Below are positions 8,996-17,146 of a DNA stretch of 64,000 nt, piece by piece; position 1 is the first letter of the stretch, and every line of letters starts with the position of its first letter. The notes beneath the pieces are model-generated. The model saw only the letters and a list, made by a program, of their open reading frames with translations. It did not search any database and was not told where the DNA came from. Source of the stretch: Actinomadura harenae (GTDB lineage: Bacteria; Actinomycetota; Actinomycetes; Streptosporangiales; Streptosporangiaceae); contig NZ_RFFG01000029.1 of NCBI RefSeq assembly GCF_003696215.1, positions 1 through 64,000 on the forward strand. The letters run 5' to 3'. A program made the translations under genes and the position numbers.

Positions 8996-10042
8996 ATGAA
9001 CATCGATCTCACCAACACCACCACCCGCCGGATCCAGGAGGCGCTGACCCAGGCCCGGCACGTGATGGGCGGCCCGGCCGTCGGCATGGTGCTCACCCTG
9101 ATCATCGTCACGGACGAGTCGGCGCAGTACGACGCCGTCCGCGCCGCGACCGAGGCGGCCCGCGAGCACCCCTGCCGGGTGCTGACGGTCATCTCCCGGG
9201 ACGCGCGCGGCAGCTCGTCCCGGCTGGACGCCGAGATCCGGATGGGCGAGACCGGGCCGGGCGAGACCGTGCTGCTGCGCATGTACGGCCCGCTCGCCGA
9301 GCACGCCGACTCGGTCGTCGTGCCGCTGCTGATGCCGGACACGCCGGTCGTCACCTGGTGGCCGGGCGGCCGGGTCCCCAAGGCCCCGGCGTCCGACCCG
9401 CTCGGCGCGCTCGCGCAGCGCCGGGTGACCGACTCGTACGCGGCCCGCGACCGGCTCGGCACGCTCGCCCGGCTCGCCGAGGTGTACCGGCCGGGCGACA
9501 CCGACTTCGCCTGGACCCGGATCACCAACTGGCGGTCGCTGCTGGCCGCGGCGCTCGACCAGGACCACGACGAGATCACCGGCGGCGAGGTGTCGGCGGA
9601 GCCGGACAGCCCGTCGGCCGAGCTGCTCGCGGCCTGGCTCGAGGTGCGGCTCGGCGTCCGGGTCGTCCGGGCCTCGTCGGACGGTCCGGGCATCACGGGC
9701 GTCCGGCTCGTCACGAAGTCGGGCGACATCACGGTGTCGCGGCCCGACGGGCGCGTCGCGACGCTGGCGCGTCCCGGGCAGCCGGACCGGCAGGTCTCGC
9801 TGCAGCGCCGTCCGATGGCCGACCTGCTGGCCGAGGAGCTGCGCCGCCTCGACCCGGACGACGTGTACCAGGACGCGGTGACGCGGTTCGCCAAGGACCT
9901 GTCCGCCGCGACCGCGCCGCAGGACGCCAAGGCGGAGGCCGAGGCCGCCGACAGGGCCGCGGACAAGGGCGCGGACAAGGGCGGGGCCGCCAAGAAGGCC
10001 GCGCCCGCCGCGCCCGCCAAGCGGTCGGGGTCGTCCAAGTGA
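8996..10042 (+). CDS. opcA: Glucose-6-phosphate dehydrogenase assembly protein OpcA
   Basis: OpcA family protein (348 residues), which in actinobacteria and cyanobacteria associates with glucose-6-phosphate dehydrogenase and modulates its assembly or activity. The sequence is typical: MNIDLTNTTTRRIQEAL at the N-terminus, TPVVTWWPGG near residue 120, and TRITNWRSLLAAALDQ. After about residue 305 it ends in an Ala/Lys-rich low-complexity tail with repeated DKGADKG, probably disordered. The ATG is three bases after the zwf stop and the gene's stop overlaps the GTG of pgl, so zwf, opcA and pgl are co-translated. Confidence 0.96.
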   Translation: MNIDLTNTTTRRIQEALTQARHVMGGPAVGMVLTLIIVTDESAQYDAVRAATEAAREHPCRVLTVISRDARGSSSRLDAEIRMGETGPGETVLLRMYGPLAEHADSVVVPLLMPDTPVVTWWPGGRVPKAPASDPLGALAQRRVTDSYAARDRLGTLARLAEVYRPGDTDFAWTRITNWRSLLAAALDQDHDEITGGEVSAEPDSPSAELLAAWLEVRLGVRVVRASSDGPGITGVRLVTKSGDITVSRPDGRVATLARPGQPDRQVSLQRRPMADLLAEELRRLDPDDVYQDAVTRFAKDLSAATAPQDAKAEAEAADRAADKGADKGGAAKKAAPAAPAKRSGSSK

Positions 10043-10821
10043 GCACCCCCGCCGTTCTGATCCACCTCGACCAGGAGCTGCTGGCCAAGGCCGCGGCTGC
10101 GCGGCTGGTCACCCGGGTCGTGGACGCCCAGGCCGCGCGCGGCACCGCCTCGGTGGTGCTGACGGGCGGCGGCGTCGGCACGGCCGTCCTGGCCGCGCTG
10201 AACGCGACGCCCGCGCGGGACGCGATCGACTGGCGCAAGCTGGACATCTGGTGGGGCGACGAGCGGTTCCTGCCGACCGGCGACCCGGAGCGCAACGAGA
10301 CCGGGGCGCGCGCGGCGCTGCTCGACCACGTGGACCTCGACCCGGCGCGGGTGCATCCGATGCCCGCGACGGACGGTCCGGACGGCGCCGACCCGGAGGC
10401 CGCCGCCGCCCGCTACGCCGAGGAGCTGCGCCGCGCGGCGCGTCCGGAGGACCACGGGCCCGTCCCGTCCTTCGACGTCCTGATGCTGGGCGTCGGGCCG
10501 GACGCGCACGTCGCGTCGCTGTTCCCGGAGATGCCCGCGCTGTACGACGACCGTCCGGTGGTCGGGGTGCGCGGCGCTCCGAAGCCGCCGCCGACGCGGA
10601 TCTCGCTGACGATGCCGTCGCTGCGCGCGGCCCGCGACGTGTGGGTGCTCGCGGCGGGCTCGTCGAAGGCCAAGGCCGTCCGGCTGGGCCTCTCGCCCGA
10701 GGCGGGACCTGTGCAGGTCCCGGTCGCGGGGGCGCGCGGGCGCCGTTCCACCCTGTTCCTCTTGGACCGGGCCGCTGCGAGCGAACTGCCGCGGGGAATC
10801 GAGCGCATCGCGTCTCCGTGA
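10039..10821 (+). CDS. pgl: 6-phosphogluconolactonase
   Basis: Hydrolyses 6-phosphogluconolactone to 6-phosphogluconate, following zwf in the pathway and in the operon. The 260 residues match the DevB/NagB-like lactonase fold. Seen here are LTGGGVGTAVLAAL, the DIWWGDERFLPTGDPERNE segment and MLGVGPDAHVASLFP, all characteristic. The GTG start overlaps the opcA stop (GTGA). It is the last gene of the pentose-phosphate operon, with a perfect long hairpin 18 bases past its stop. Confidence 0.96.
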   Translation: MSTPAVLIHLDQELLAKAAAARLVTRVVDAQAARGTASVVLTGGGVGTAVLAALNATPARDAIDWRKLDIWWGDERFLPTGDPERNETGARAALLDHVDLDPARVHPMPATDGPDGADPEAAAARYAEELRRAARPEDHGPVPSFDVLMLGVGPDAHVASLFPEMPALYDDRPVVGVRGAPKPPPTRISLTMPSLRAARDVWVLAAGSSKAKAVRLGLSPEAGPVQVPVAGARGRRSTLFLLDRAAASELPRGIERIASP

Positions 10822-10838
10822 CGCAGCACTCCGCTCAG

Positions 10839-10875
10839 CCGAAGGGAGTCGTGCCGTGGGCACGGCTCCCTTCGG
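10839..10875 (+). terminator. Rho-independent-type terminator after pgl
   Basis: Inverted repeat with 17-base arms (one mismatch), CCGAAGGGAG to CTCCCTTCGG, and a three-base loop, followed by TTTA. It ends the tkt-pgl operon. Confidence 0.9.
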
Positions 10876-10954
10876 TTTATCCACAGAATCCCGCTCGGCC
10901 TTTCGGGGCGGGGGTCCGTGCTTACCCTGGAGAGGACAACGGGGAGGTACGGGC

Positions 10955-12133
10955 GTGGGCAAAATTGTGAAAGGTGTGGCTCTGGTCGCGGCATCGTCGC
11001 TGGTGGCGAGCTGTTCGTCCGGGGGCGGAGGGGGTGGCGGCGGCGGGGGCGCGGCCGCCGCTCCCCCGCCGACGATCGCTCCCGCGAACGGGACGCAACA
11101 GGTCGCACCGGACCAGCCGGTCGTGGTGAAGGCCGCGAAGGGCAAGCTGACGGACGTGACCGTCGCCGACGCCAAGGGCCGCAAGGCCGAAGGGAAACTG
11201 TCACCGGACGGTAAGAGCTGGCAGACGTCGTGGGGGCTCGCCCCGGGCGCGACGTACACGGTGACCGCGCACGGCGGTGACGGCGGCAGGCAGACGACGG
11301 CGACGTCCACGTTCACCACGCTCGCCGCCGAACAGAAGCTCGAGAGCGGCCTGGCCCCGCTGGACGGCGAGGCCGTCGGCGTCGGCGTCCCCATCCAACT
11401 GCTGCTCGGCGACGACGTGACGACGAAGGCGGGCAAACAGGCCGTCGAACGGTCCCTGGAGCTGCGGACGTCCACGCCCATCACGGGCGCCTGGTACTGG
11501 ATCAGCGACCGGGAGGTCGACTTCCGGCCGCAGGCGTACTGGCCGTCCGGCACGAAGGTGAAGCTGGTCGCGCACCTGTCCGGGGTGAAGGCGGGCGACG
11601 GCCTCTACGGCACGAAGGACCGCACGCTCTCGTTCACGGTCGGCGCGAAGCACTACACGCGGATCAACGCGCGCACCCACGAGGCGAAGGTCTACAGCGG
11701 CGACAAGCCGGTCCGCACGATGCCGGTCAGCCTGGGGCGTCCGGGCGACGACAGCTACACCGGCGTGATGATCGCGCAGGAGAAGGACGCCCACATCATC
11801 ATGGACTCCGCGACCACCGGCGCCCCCGGCGCGTACCGCATCCCGACGGACTGGAACGTCCGCCTCACCTACAGCGGCACCTTCGTCCACGCGGCTCCAT
11901 GGTCCACCGGCGCCCAGGGCAACTCCAACGTCAGCCACGGCTGCGTCAACGCGTCCCCCTCGGACGCCAGGTGGTTCTTCAACTTCACCGACCGCGGCGA
12001 CATCATCGAGGTCACGGGAACCACCCGCAAACTCCGCTTCGGCAACGGCCCCACCCCCTGGGCCAAATCCTGGACCAGCTGGCTCCAGGGCAGCGCCCTC
12101 GGCCAACCCGTCACCACGGCCCCTCTCAGCTAA
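10955..12133 (+). CDS. L,D-transpeptidase lipoprotein (YkuD domain)
   Basis: Predicted cell-wall L,D-transpeptidase that forms 3-3 peptidoglycan cross-links outside the membrane. From the GTG start (GGGGAGG upstream) the product is 392 residues. The N-terminus is a short lipoprotein signal ending in VASC with the lipidated cysteine at residue 20, followed by a glycine-rich linker. Two Ig-like segments (about 55-240) precede the YkuD catalytic domain, which ends in SHGCVN with the nucleophilic cysteine near residue 330. The layout matches the mycobacterial Ldt class. It follows the pgl terminator and is monocistronic. Confidence 0.92.
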   Translation: MGKIVKGVALVAASSLVASCSSGGGGGGGGGGAAAAPPPTIAPANGTQQVAPDQPVVVKAAKGKLTDVTVADAKGRKAEGKLSPDGKSWQTSWGLAPGATYTVTAHGGDGGRQTTATSTFTTLAAEQKLESGLAPLDGEAVGVGVPIQLLLGDDVTTKAGKQAVERSLELRTSTPITGAWYWISDREVDFRPQAYWPSGTKVKLVAHLSGVKAGDGLYGTKDRTLSFTVGAKHYTRINARTHEAKVYSGDKPVRTMPVSLGRPGDDSYTGVMIAQEKDAHIIMDSATTGAPGAYRIPTDWNVRLTYSGTFVHAAPWSTGAQGNSNVSHGCVNASPSDARWFFNFTDRGDIIEVTGTTRKLRFGNGPTPWAKSWTSWLQGSALGQPVTTAPLS

Positions 12134-12208
12134 CCGCCCGCTGTCATGATGCGCGCATGCCGGAGCCGGCTCTGCCCACAGCGGACAAGGTTCGGCCGCG
12201 ACCGTGGG

Positions 12209-12598
12209 TCAGAGGGCGGCCACGGCGTCGATTTCCACGAGGTGGTCGGGGCCGAGGCCGGCGACGACGTGGACGGTGATGGCGGGCGGCGGGTTCTTGG
12301 GGTCCCAGAGCTCCTGGAAGGCGGCGTAGCCCTCGTTGAAGGAGTGGCCGTCGACGACGGCGATGCGCCAGTGGACGATGTTCGCCAGGGTCGCGCCCTC
12401 GCTCTCCAGGATGGTCGCGAGGTTGCGGAGCGCCTGGGCGCTCTGCTCGGCGACCGTGGGGCCGACGACCTTGCCGTCGGGGCCCACGCCGTTCTGGCCG
12501 CCGGCGTAGATGGTCTTCGCGGGCTGCTCGACCACGACGGCCTGGCTGAACGCCGGGCTGCGGTGCATGCCCTCGGGGTTGATGTGGCGAACGGTCAT
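12209..12598 (-). CDS. RidA family protein
   Basis: Small RidA/YjgF/Rid superfamily protein (129 residues). Classical RidA hydrolyses reactive enamines and imines from PLP enzymes, but several subfamilies lack that activity. The segment IYAGGQNGVGPDGKVVG and the C-terminal HLVEIDAVAAL fit the family. The usual C-terminal RxxV arginine of deaminase-active RidA appears replaced (GPDHLVEIDAV), so a non-canonical Rid group is likely. The ATG at 12598 follows AGGAGGGCC. It is transcribed divergently from a CGNR regulator across a 65-base region with palindromes, suggesting shared control. Confidence 0.88.
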   Translation of the reverse strand: MTVRHINPEGMHRSPAFSQAVVVEQPAKTIYAGGQNGVGPDGKVVGPTVAEQSAQALRNLATILESEGATLANIVHWRIAVVDGHSFNEGYAAFQELWDPKNPPPAITVHVVAGLGPDHLVEIDAVAAL

Positions 12599-12620
12599 CG
12601 GAGGCCCTCCTCGACGGGAA

Positions 12621-12663
12621 ACCGGTTTAACCGGTGTCATGTGAAACCAGTTATAGTGGTTAC
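12621..12663 (+). promoter_or_regulatory. Divergent promoter/operator, probable leaderless promoter for the CGNR gene
   Basis: Contains the -10-like hexamer TATAGT at 12652-12657, which puts transcription initiation at or next to the ATG at 12664, so the CGNR mRNA is probably leaderless. TTAACC at 12627-12632 is a possible -35 with a 19-base spacer. The perfect palindrome AAACCGGTTT spans 12620-12629, and AACCA/TGGTT arms flank the -10. These are candidate operator sites for the divergent pair. Confidence 0.6.
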
Positions 12664-13266
12664 ATGCGAGCGAGCACAACCGGACGGGTTCTGCACGACC
12701 CCAAGGGCGGGTCATTTCGGTTCGACGCCGGGGCCGTGTGCCTCGACTTCGTCCACACCGGCGGCGAAGGGCCGTACGCGGTGTTCGAGTCGCTTCATGC
12801 CCCCGATGACCTGGCCGCCTGGCTGGCCGAGCCGCCACTGGACGTCACGCTGACCGTCCCGATGACGGCGGCGGAGCTGGACACGGCCAAGGCCCTGCGG
12901 CAGGCCATGTGGGTCGTCGCGCACGCACGCGCGGACGGCCTGCCGCTCCCCGCCACGGACGTGGCGGTCATCAACCACGCCGCGTCCGCTCCTTCGCTGG
13001 CCGCCCAACTGGCGTCCGACGGCGTCACCGCCGGCTGGGCGGCCCCGGTGACGGCCAGCCAGGCGATGTCGACGCTGGCGCGAGAGATGATCGGCCTGCT
13101 GACCGGGCCGCTCGCCGGCCGCATCCGCGAGTGCGCGGGCGAGAGATGCCCCCTCGTGTTCGTCGACTCGTCCCGTCCGGGCGCACGGCGCTGGTGCTCC
13201 ATGGAACGCTGCGGCAACCGGCACAAGCTCCGCACCCACCGTGCTCGTCCGTCGTCAGACGGCTGA
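12664..13266 (+). CDS. CGNR zinc-finger (ABATE domain) putative transcriptional regulator
   Basis: 200-residue protein with an N-terminal ABATE-type stress-related domain (FDAGAVCLDFVHT at about residues 18-31) and a C-terminal CGNR zinc finger, CAGERCPLVFVD...RRWCSMERCGNRHK, from about residue 157. Four cysteines are positioned to bind zinc. The CGNR motif is thought to bind DNA, though few members have been studied. No ribosome-binding site precedes the ATG and a -10 box lies exactly where a leaderless start needs it. It is likely the regulator of the divergent RidA-like gene. Confidence 0.85.
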   Translation: MRASTTGRVLHDPKGGSFRFDAGAVCLDFVHTGGEGPYAVFESLHAPDDLAAWLAEPPLDVTLTVPMTAAELDTAKALRQAMWVVAHARADGLPLPATDVAVINHAASAPSLAAQLASDGVTAGWAAPVTASQAMSTLAREMIGLLTGPLAGRIRECAGERCPLVFVDSSRPGARRWCSMERCGNRHKLRTHRARPSSDG

Positions 13267-13436
13267 GCCCGGCGGGCGCGGGCCTGTGTTCTAAAAGCGC
13301 ACTGCTCATCCGCTTGTGGCCTGGCACAGAGAGCTGGGACGTGCGGATTTGTCCGACAATCCCCTTCCGTCACACCAGACAAAGCGAGCCAGGGGCCGTA
13401 ACACCAGCGGCGGCGTTCATGGGACCGCGGCAGGCG

Positions 13437-14093
13437 TCACGGGCGGCCGGTGTGGAGGATCTCGTGTTGCCAGTCGGGGCGGGGCTGCTTGTGGAGGGTC
13501 CAGTAGTGGTGGGCGATGACGTCGGGGTCGAAGTCGGTGCCGGGGGCGACCGGGCCGTCGATCGTGACGCTCGCCGCGTGCACGCCGGACGCGCCGTACT
13601 GCCGGTCGATGAGGGCGACCAGCGTCCGGACGCCCGCCTTGCCGAGGGAGAGGCTGACGTACTCCGGTTTCGGCTCGGGCATGCCGCCGGTGATCAGGAA
13701 CGTTCCGCCGCCGCGCGCGGCCATGGCCGGGACGAGGCGGGCGGCGGCGTTGGCCGCGCCGACCACGTTGACCGCCCACGCTTCCATGTGCTCGGCGACC
13801 GACAGCTCGCCCAGCGCGTCCGGGCGGATGAGGGCCGCGTTGTAGACGACGACGTCCGGGACGCCGTGTTCGCCGACGGCCTTGTCGAGCGCGGCGTCCA
13901 GGTCGGCGCGGTCGGCGGCGTCGGCCGTGAACGCCGCCACGGGAACGCCGGTGGGAGCAAGCGCGTCCGCCGCGTCCCTCAGGGTTCGCCCGCCGCGGGC
14001 GAGCAGGGCGACGGGCAGCCCCTCTTCGGCGAACCTGCGCGCCACGGCCCGTCCGACTCCCGGACCCGCTCCGATGATCACCGCACCCGGCAT
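13437..14093 (-). CDS. Atypical short-chain dehydrogenase/reductase family protein
   Basis: 218 residues of Rossmann-fold SDR type. The nucleotide motif is GAGPGVG (residues 7-13) rather than TGxxxGIG, and VVYNAALI corresponds to the NAG segment. The active-site region reads YVSLSLGKAG: the lysine is kept but the position four residues before it, normally the catalytic tyrosine, is leucine. It may therefore be a non-catalytic or divergent reductase. The ATG at 14093 is chosen because AGGAGGTGG sits six bases upstream; a longer frame starts at 14114. The product is unassigned to a pathway. The promoter upstream has a MerR-type architecture. Confidence 0.8.
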   Translation of the reverse strand: MPGAVIIGAGPGVGRAVARRFAEEGLPVALLARGGRTLRDAADALAPTGVPVAAFTADAADRADLDAALDKAVGEHGVPDVVVYNAALIRPDALGELSVAEHMEAWAVNVVGAANAAARLVPAMAARGGGTFLITGGMPEPKPEYVSLSLGKAGVRTLVALIDRQYGASGVHAASVTIDGPVAPGTDFDPDVIAHHYWTLHKQPRPDWQHEILHTGRP

Positions 14094-14130
14094 CGACGCC
14101 ACCTCCTCGTTCATGATCATTGTCGGGACG

Positions 14131-14162
14131 ACCGTAGACCCTGACATCGGTGTGAGGGTCAA
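14131..14162 (-). promoter_or_regulatory. MerR-type promoter/operator upstream of the atypical SDR gene
   Basis: On the - strand TTGACC (14162-14157) and TACGGT (14136-14131) form -35 and -10 elements with a 20-base spacer, longer than the usual 17. The spacer is filled by a 24-base imperfect dyad at 14137-14160 with perfect six-base outer arms GACCCT/AGGGTC and matching inner bases. Long spacers bearing a dyad are the hallmark of promoters activated by MerR-family regulators. No MerR gene is present in this window. Transcription would start about 30 bases before the SDR ATG. Confidence 0.65.
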
Positions 14163-14251
14163 CCGCCGTCCGGCCGGGATAGACCAAAGTCGATGGTCCG
14201 GCGACCGTTGGAGGGCTCGGGCAGGTCACGCGGGTCGATAGCGTCGGGCCC

Positions 14252-15436
14252 GTGAGAGGTGGACGGTCGGCCCGGAAGTGGGCCGGGGACGTCGGCGTCA
14301 CGGCGCTCGGGGCGCTGCTGGCGCTGGTCACCGTCGGGCTGTCCCAGATCGACCAGCCGAGCCGGAACAGCGGGCCCGCGCAGATCCGGGAGCTGGTGCT
14401 CGGCGCGGTGTGCTGCCTGGCCGTGCTGCTGTTCCGGCGGACGCGTCCGGTGCCGCTGGCGGTCGTCCTGATCCTGGCACAGTTCCTCGGGGCCGCCGCG
14501 TACGGGGTGGCGGCGGTCGCGGTGTTCAACGTCGCGGCGATGCGGCCGTGGCGGGTGGCGGTGCCGATCGGGGTGGCCGAGACGGCCGTCGTGTGCGGGT
14601 TGATGACGCTGGCGTCCACGTCCCGGCAGGGCGTCCTGGAGGGCGCGGTCGTCTTCACGCTGCTGCACGCCGTCCTGGTCACGGCGGGGATGCTCGTCCG
14701 GTCGCGGCGGCTGCTGGTCGAGTCGCTGCGGGAGCGGGCCCGGCAGGCGGAGGAGGGGCAGCGGCTGCGTGTCGAGGAGGCGCGGCTGCTGGAGCGCGAG
14801 CGGCTCGCGCGCGAGATGCACGACGTCCTGGCGCACCGGATCTCGCTGCTCGCCGTCCACGCCGGGGCCCTGGAGTTCGGCCCGGACGCGCCGCGGGCGC
14901 AGCGGGACGCCGCCGGGATCATCCGGCGCGGCGCGTACGAGGCGATGGAGGACCTGCGCGAGGTCATCGGCGTCCTGCGCACCGGCCCGGAGGTCGTGGA
15001 AGGCGCCCCGGAGCGTCCGCAGCCGACGCTCGCCGACATCCCGTCCCTGGTCACCGAGGCGCGCTCCACCGGGGACCGCGTCGACCTGGACGACCAGGTC
15101 GGCGAGGACGGAGGCGTGCCCGGACGGATCGGGCGGCACGCCTACCGGATCGTCCAGGAGGGGCTGACGAACGCGCGGAAGCACGCGCCCGGGGCACGGG
15201 TGCGGGTGGGGCTGCTCGCGGACGGCGGGCGGCTGATCGTCATGATCGAGAATCCGCTGCCTCCGGGGTCGGGGGCGGCGGACGCCGGGCGGGCGGTCGC
15301 GGGACTGCCCGGGGCCGGTGCCGGACTGCTGGGGCTGGGCGAGCGGGTCGCGCTCGTCGGCGGGACGCTGACGCACGGGCGCACCCCCGACGGCACGTTC
15401 CTGCTGGTGGCGCGGCTACCGCTGGGCGACTCATAG
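14252..15436 (+). CDS. Sensor histidine kinase (HisKA_3 type)
   Basis: 394-residue membrane sensor kinase of the NarL-partner class. Four or five hydrophobic segments occupy residues 10-155, followed by a coiled region rich in Arg/Glu and the dimerisation motif REMHDVLAHRISLL with the phospho-acceptor His190. A C-terminal HATPase domain carries the HAYRIVQEGLTNARKHAPGA segment and a glycine-rich GLLGLGERV box. No extracellular sensor domain is evident, so the signal is probably sensed in the membrane. The response-regulator gene starts two bases after its stop. Confidence 0.92.
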   Translation: MRGGRSARKWAGDVGVTALGALLALVTVGLSQIDQPSRNSGPAQIRELVLGAVCCLAVLLFRRTRPVPLAVVLILAQFLGAAAYGVAAVAVFNVAAMRPWRVAVPIGVAETAVVCGLMTLASTSRQGVLEGAVVFTLLHAVLVTAGMLVRSRRLLVESLRERARQAEEGQRLRVEEARLLERERLAREMHDVLAHRISLLAVHAGALEFGPDAPRAQRDAAGIIRRGAYEAMEDLREVIGVLRTGPEVVEGAPERPQPTLADIPSLVTEARSTGDRVDLDDQVGEDGGVPGRIGRHAYRIVQEGLTNARKHAPGARVRVGLLADGGRLIVMIENPLPPGSGAADAGRAVAGLPGAGAGLLGLGERVALVGGTLTHGRTPDGTFLLVARLPLGDS

Positions 15437-15437
15437 G

Positions 15438-16109
15438 GTGGAAGGTGTGGCTGAGGTGATCCGGGTGCTCATCGTGGACGACGACCCGCTCGTCCGTGCG
15501 GGGCTGACGATGATGCTGGCGGGCGCGGACGACCTGGAGATCGTCGCGGACGTCGCGGACGGCGCGGAGGTCGTCGCGGCCGTGAACGCGCACCACCCGG
15601 ACGTGGTGCTGATGGACATCCGCATGCCGCGCGTGGACGGCCTGGCCGCGACCCAGCTGCTGCGGTCCCGCCGCGAGCCGCCCGAGATCATCATCCTGAC
15701 CACGTTCGACACCGACGACCACATCCTGCGGGCGATGCGCGCGGGCGCGAGCGGCTTCCTGCTGAAGCACACCCCGCCGCCGGAGATCATCCGGGCGATC
15801 CGGCAGGTCGCGGCCGGGGAGCCGATGCTGTCCCCCGCGGTGCTTCGCCGGATGATGGGGTACGTCGCCGAGGCGGGCGTCGACCCGCGGCAGGTGCGGG
15901 CGCGGGGCCTGCTCGACCGGCTCAGCGAGGGCGAGCTGGCCGTCGCCACCCGGGTCGGGCGCGGCCTCACCAACAGCGAGATCGGCCGTGAGCTGTCGCT
16001 GAGCGTCGCGACGGTGAAGGCGTACGTGTCGCGGCTGCTGGCGAAGCTGGAGCTCAACAACCGCGTCCAGATCGCACTGCTCGTCCACGACGCCGCGCTC
16101 GACGGCTGA
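15438..16109 (+). CDS. LuxR/NarL-family response regulator
   Basis: 223-residue two-component regulator. The receiver domain has the acidic pocket DDD near residues 14-16, the phosphorylated aspartate D60 in VVLMDIRMP and a conserved LLKH lysine. The C-terminal LuxR-type helix-turn-helix includes VGRGLTNSEIGRELSLSVATVKAYVSRLLAKL. It is paired with the kinase immediately upstream and is followed after 92 bases by an ABC exporter, its likely target. A second GTG at 15447 could be the true start; neither has an ideal ribosome-binding site. Confidence 0.93.
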   Translation: MEGVAEVIRVLIVDDDPLVRAGLTMMLAGADDLEIVADVADGAEVVAAVNAHHPDVVLMDIRMPRVDGLAATQLLRSRREPPEIIILTTFDTDDHILRAMRAGASGFLLKHTPPPEIIRAIRQVAAGEPMLSPAVLRRMMGYVAEAGVDPRQVRARGLLDRLSEGELAVATRVGRGLTNSEIGRELSLSVATVKAYVSRLLAKLELNNRVQIALLVHDAALDG

Positions 16110-16130
16110 CCGCCGCCCCGACCGCTTCCA

Positions 16131-16144
16131 TCGACCTCGGTCGA
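16131..16144. promoter_or_regulatory. Palindrome upstream of the ABC exporter
   Basis: TCGACC and GGTCGA arms separated by two bases form a perfect inverted repeat 58 bases before the ABC ATPase start. It could be the binding site of the adjacent response regulator. The evidence is position and symmetry only. Confidence 0.35.
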
Positions 16145-16201
16145 TCATCCGCCGACTTTCGGACGTTTCGGAGATCCCGGGCGGAAGGCGAGGCTGGGGG
16201 C

Positions 16202-17146
16202 ATGATCGAAGTCGAGCGACTGACCAAGCGCTACGGCCCGGCCACGGTCGTCGAGGACGTGAGTTTCGTGTGCCGCCCGGGCACCGTGACGGGCTTCCTC
16301 GGGCCGAACGGCGCGGGAAAGTCCACCACGATGAGGATGCTCTGCGGGCTGACGCCCGCGACGTCCGGGACGGCGACGGTGCTCGGGGTGCCGTTCACCT
16401 CCCTGCCGAACCCCGGCCGCCACGTCGGCGTGCTGCTGGACGCGTCGGCGCAGCACGCGGGCCGGACCGGGCGGGAGACCCTCGCCCTGACCGCGCGGAT
16501 CCTCGGCGTCCCGGCGGCGCGCGCGGACGAGATGCTCGACACGGTCGGACTGGCCGGGAAGGCCGCGGGCCGCCGGGTCGGCGACTACTCGCTCGGCATG
16601 CGGCAGCGGCTCGGGATCGCGCAGGCGCTGATCGGCGACCCGTCCGTGCTGGTGCTGGACGAGCCCGCCAACGGCCTGGACCCCGAGGGCATCTACTGGA
16701 TGCGCACGCTGCTGCGCGACTTCGCCGACCGGGGCGGCGCGGTGCTGCTGTCGTCGCACCTGCTGCACGAGGTGGAGGCGGTCGCCGACACGCTCGTCGT
16801 CATCGCGGGCGGACGCGTCGTCGCGAGCGGCACCAAGTCCAAGCTGCTCGCGCCGTCCGGCCGGACGTTCGTCCGCGCGCTGGACCCGGCCGCGCTGTAC
16901 AGCGCGCTGGTCGGCGCGGGCCTGCCGGTCGTCCGCCGCGAGCCGCCCGCCGACGGCGGCGGGGAGGCGTTCGTCGTGGAGGCCCAGGGCGAGGCCGTCG
17001 GACGGGCCGCGGCCGCGTCCGGTGTCGTCCTGCTGGAACTTCGCCAGGCCAGCGGGGGCGGCCTGGAGGAGCTCTTCCTCACCCTCACCGGCCGGCAGAC
17101 CGGCCCGGCGACGACCCCGTCCGTTCCGCAGGAGGCCCTCCGATGA
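16202..17146 (+). CDS. ABC transporter ATP-binding protein
   Basis: 314-residue ATPase of the drug/lantibiotic-exporter (ABC-2) class. It has Walker A GPNGAGKST near residues 37-45, the signature YSLGMRQRLGIAQAL, Walker B VLVLDEPANGLDP, and a switch histidine in LLSSHLLHEVE. A C-terminal extension of about 90 residues after the ATPase core is usual for this class. The ATG is clear, and the stop overlaps the permease ATG by four bases (ATGA). With the upstream kinase/regulator pair it forms a typical stress-responsive export module; the substrate cannot be told from sequence. Confidence 0.93.
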   Translation: MIEVERLTKRYGPATVVEDVSFVCRPGTVTGFLGPNGAGKSTTMRMLCGLTPATSGTATVLGVPFTSLPNPGRHVGVLLDASAQHAGRTGRETLALTARILGVPAARADEMLDTVGLAGKAAGRRVGDYSLGMRQRLGIAQALIGDPSVLVLDEPANGLDPEGIYWMRTLLRDFADRGGAVLLSSHLLHEVEAVADTLVVIAGGRVVASGTKSKLLAPSGRTFVRALDPAALYSALVGAGLPVVRREPPADGGGEAFVVEAQGEAVGRAAAASGVVLLELRQASGGGLEELFLTLTGRQTGPATTPSVPQEALR

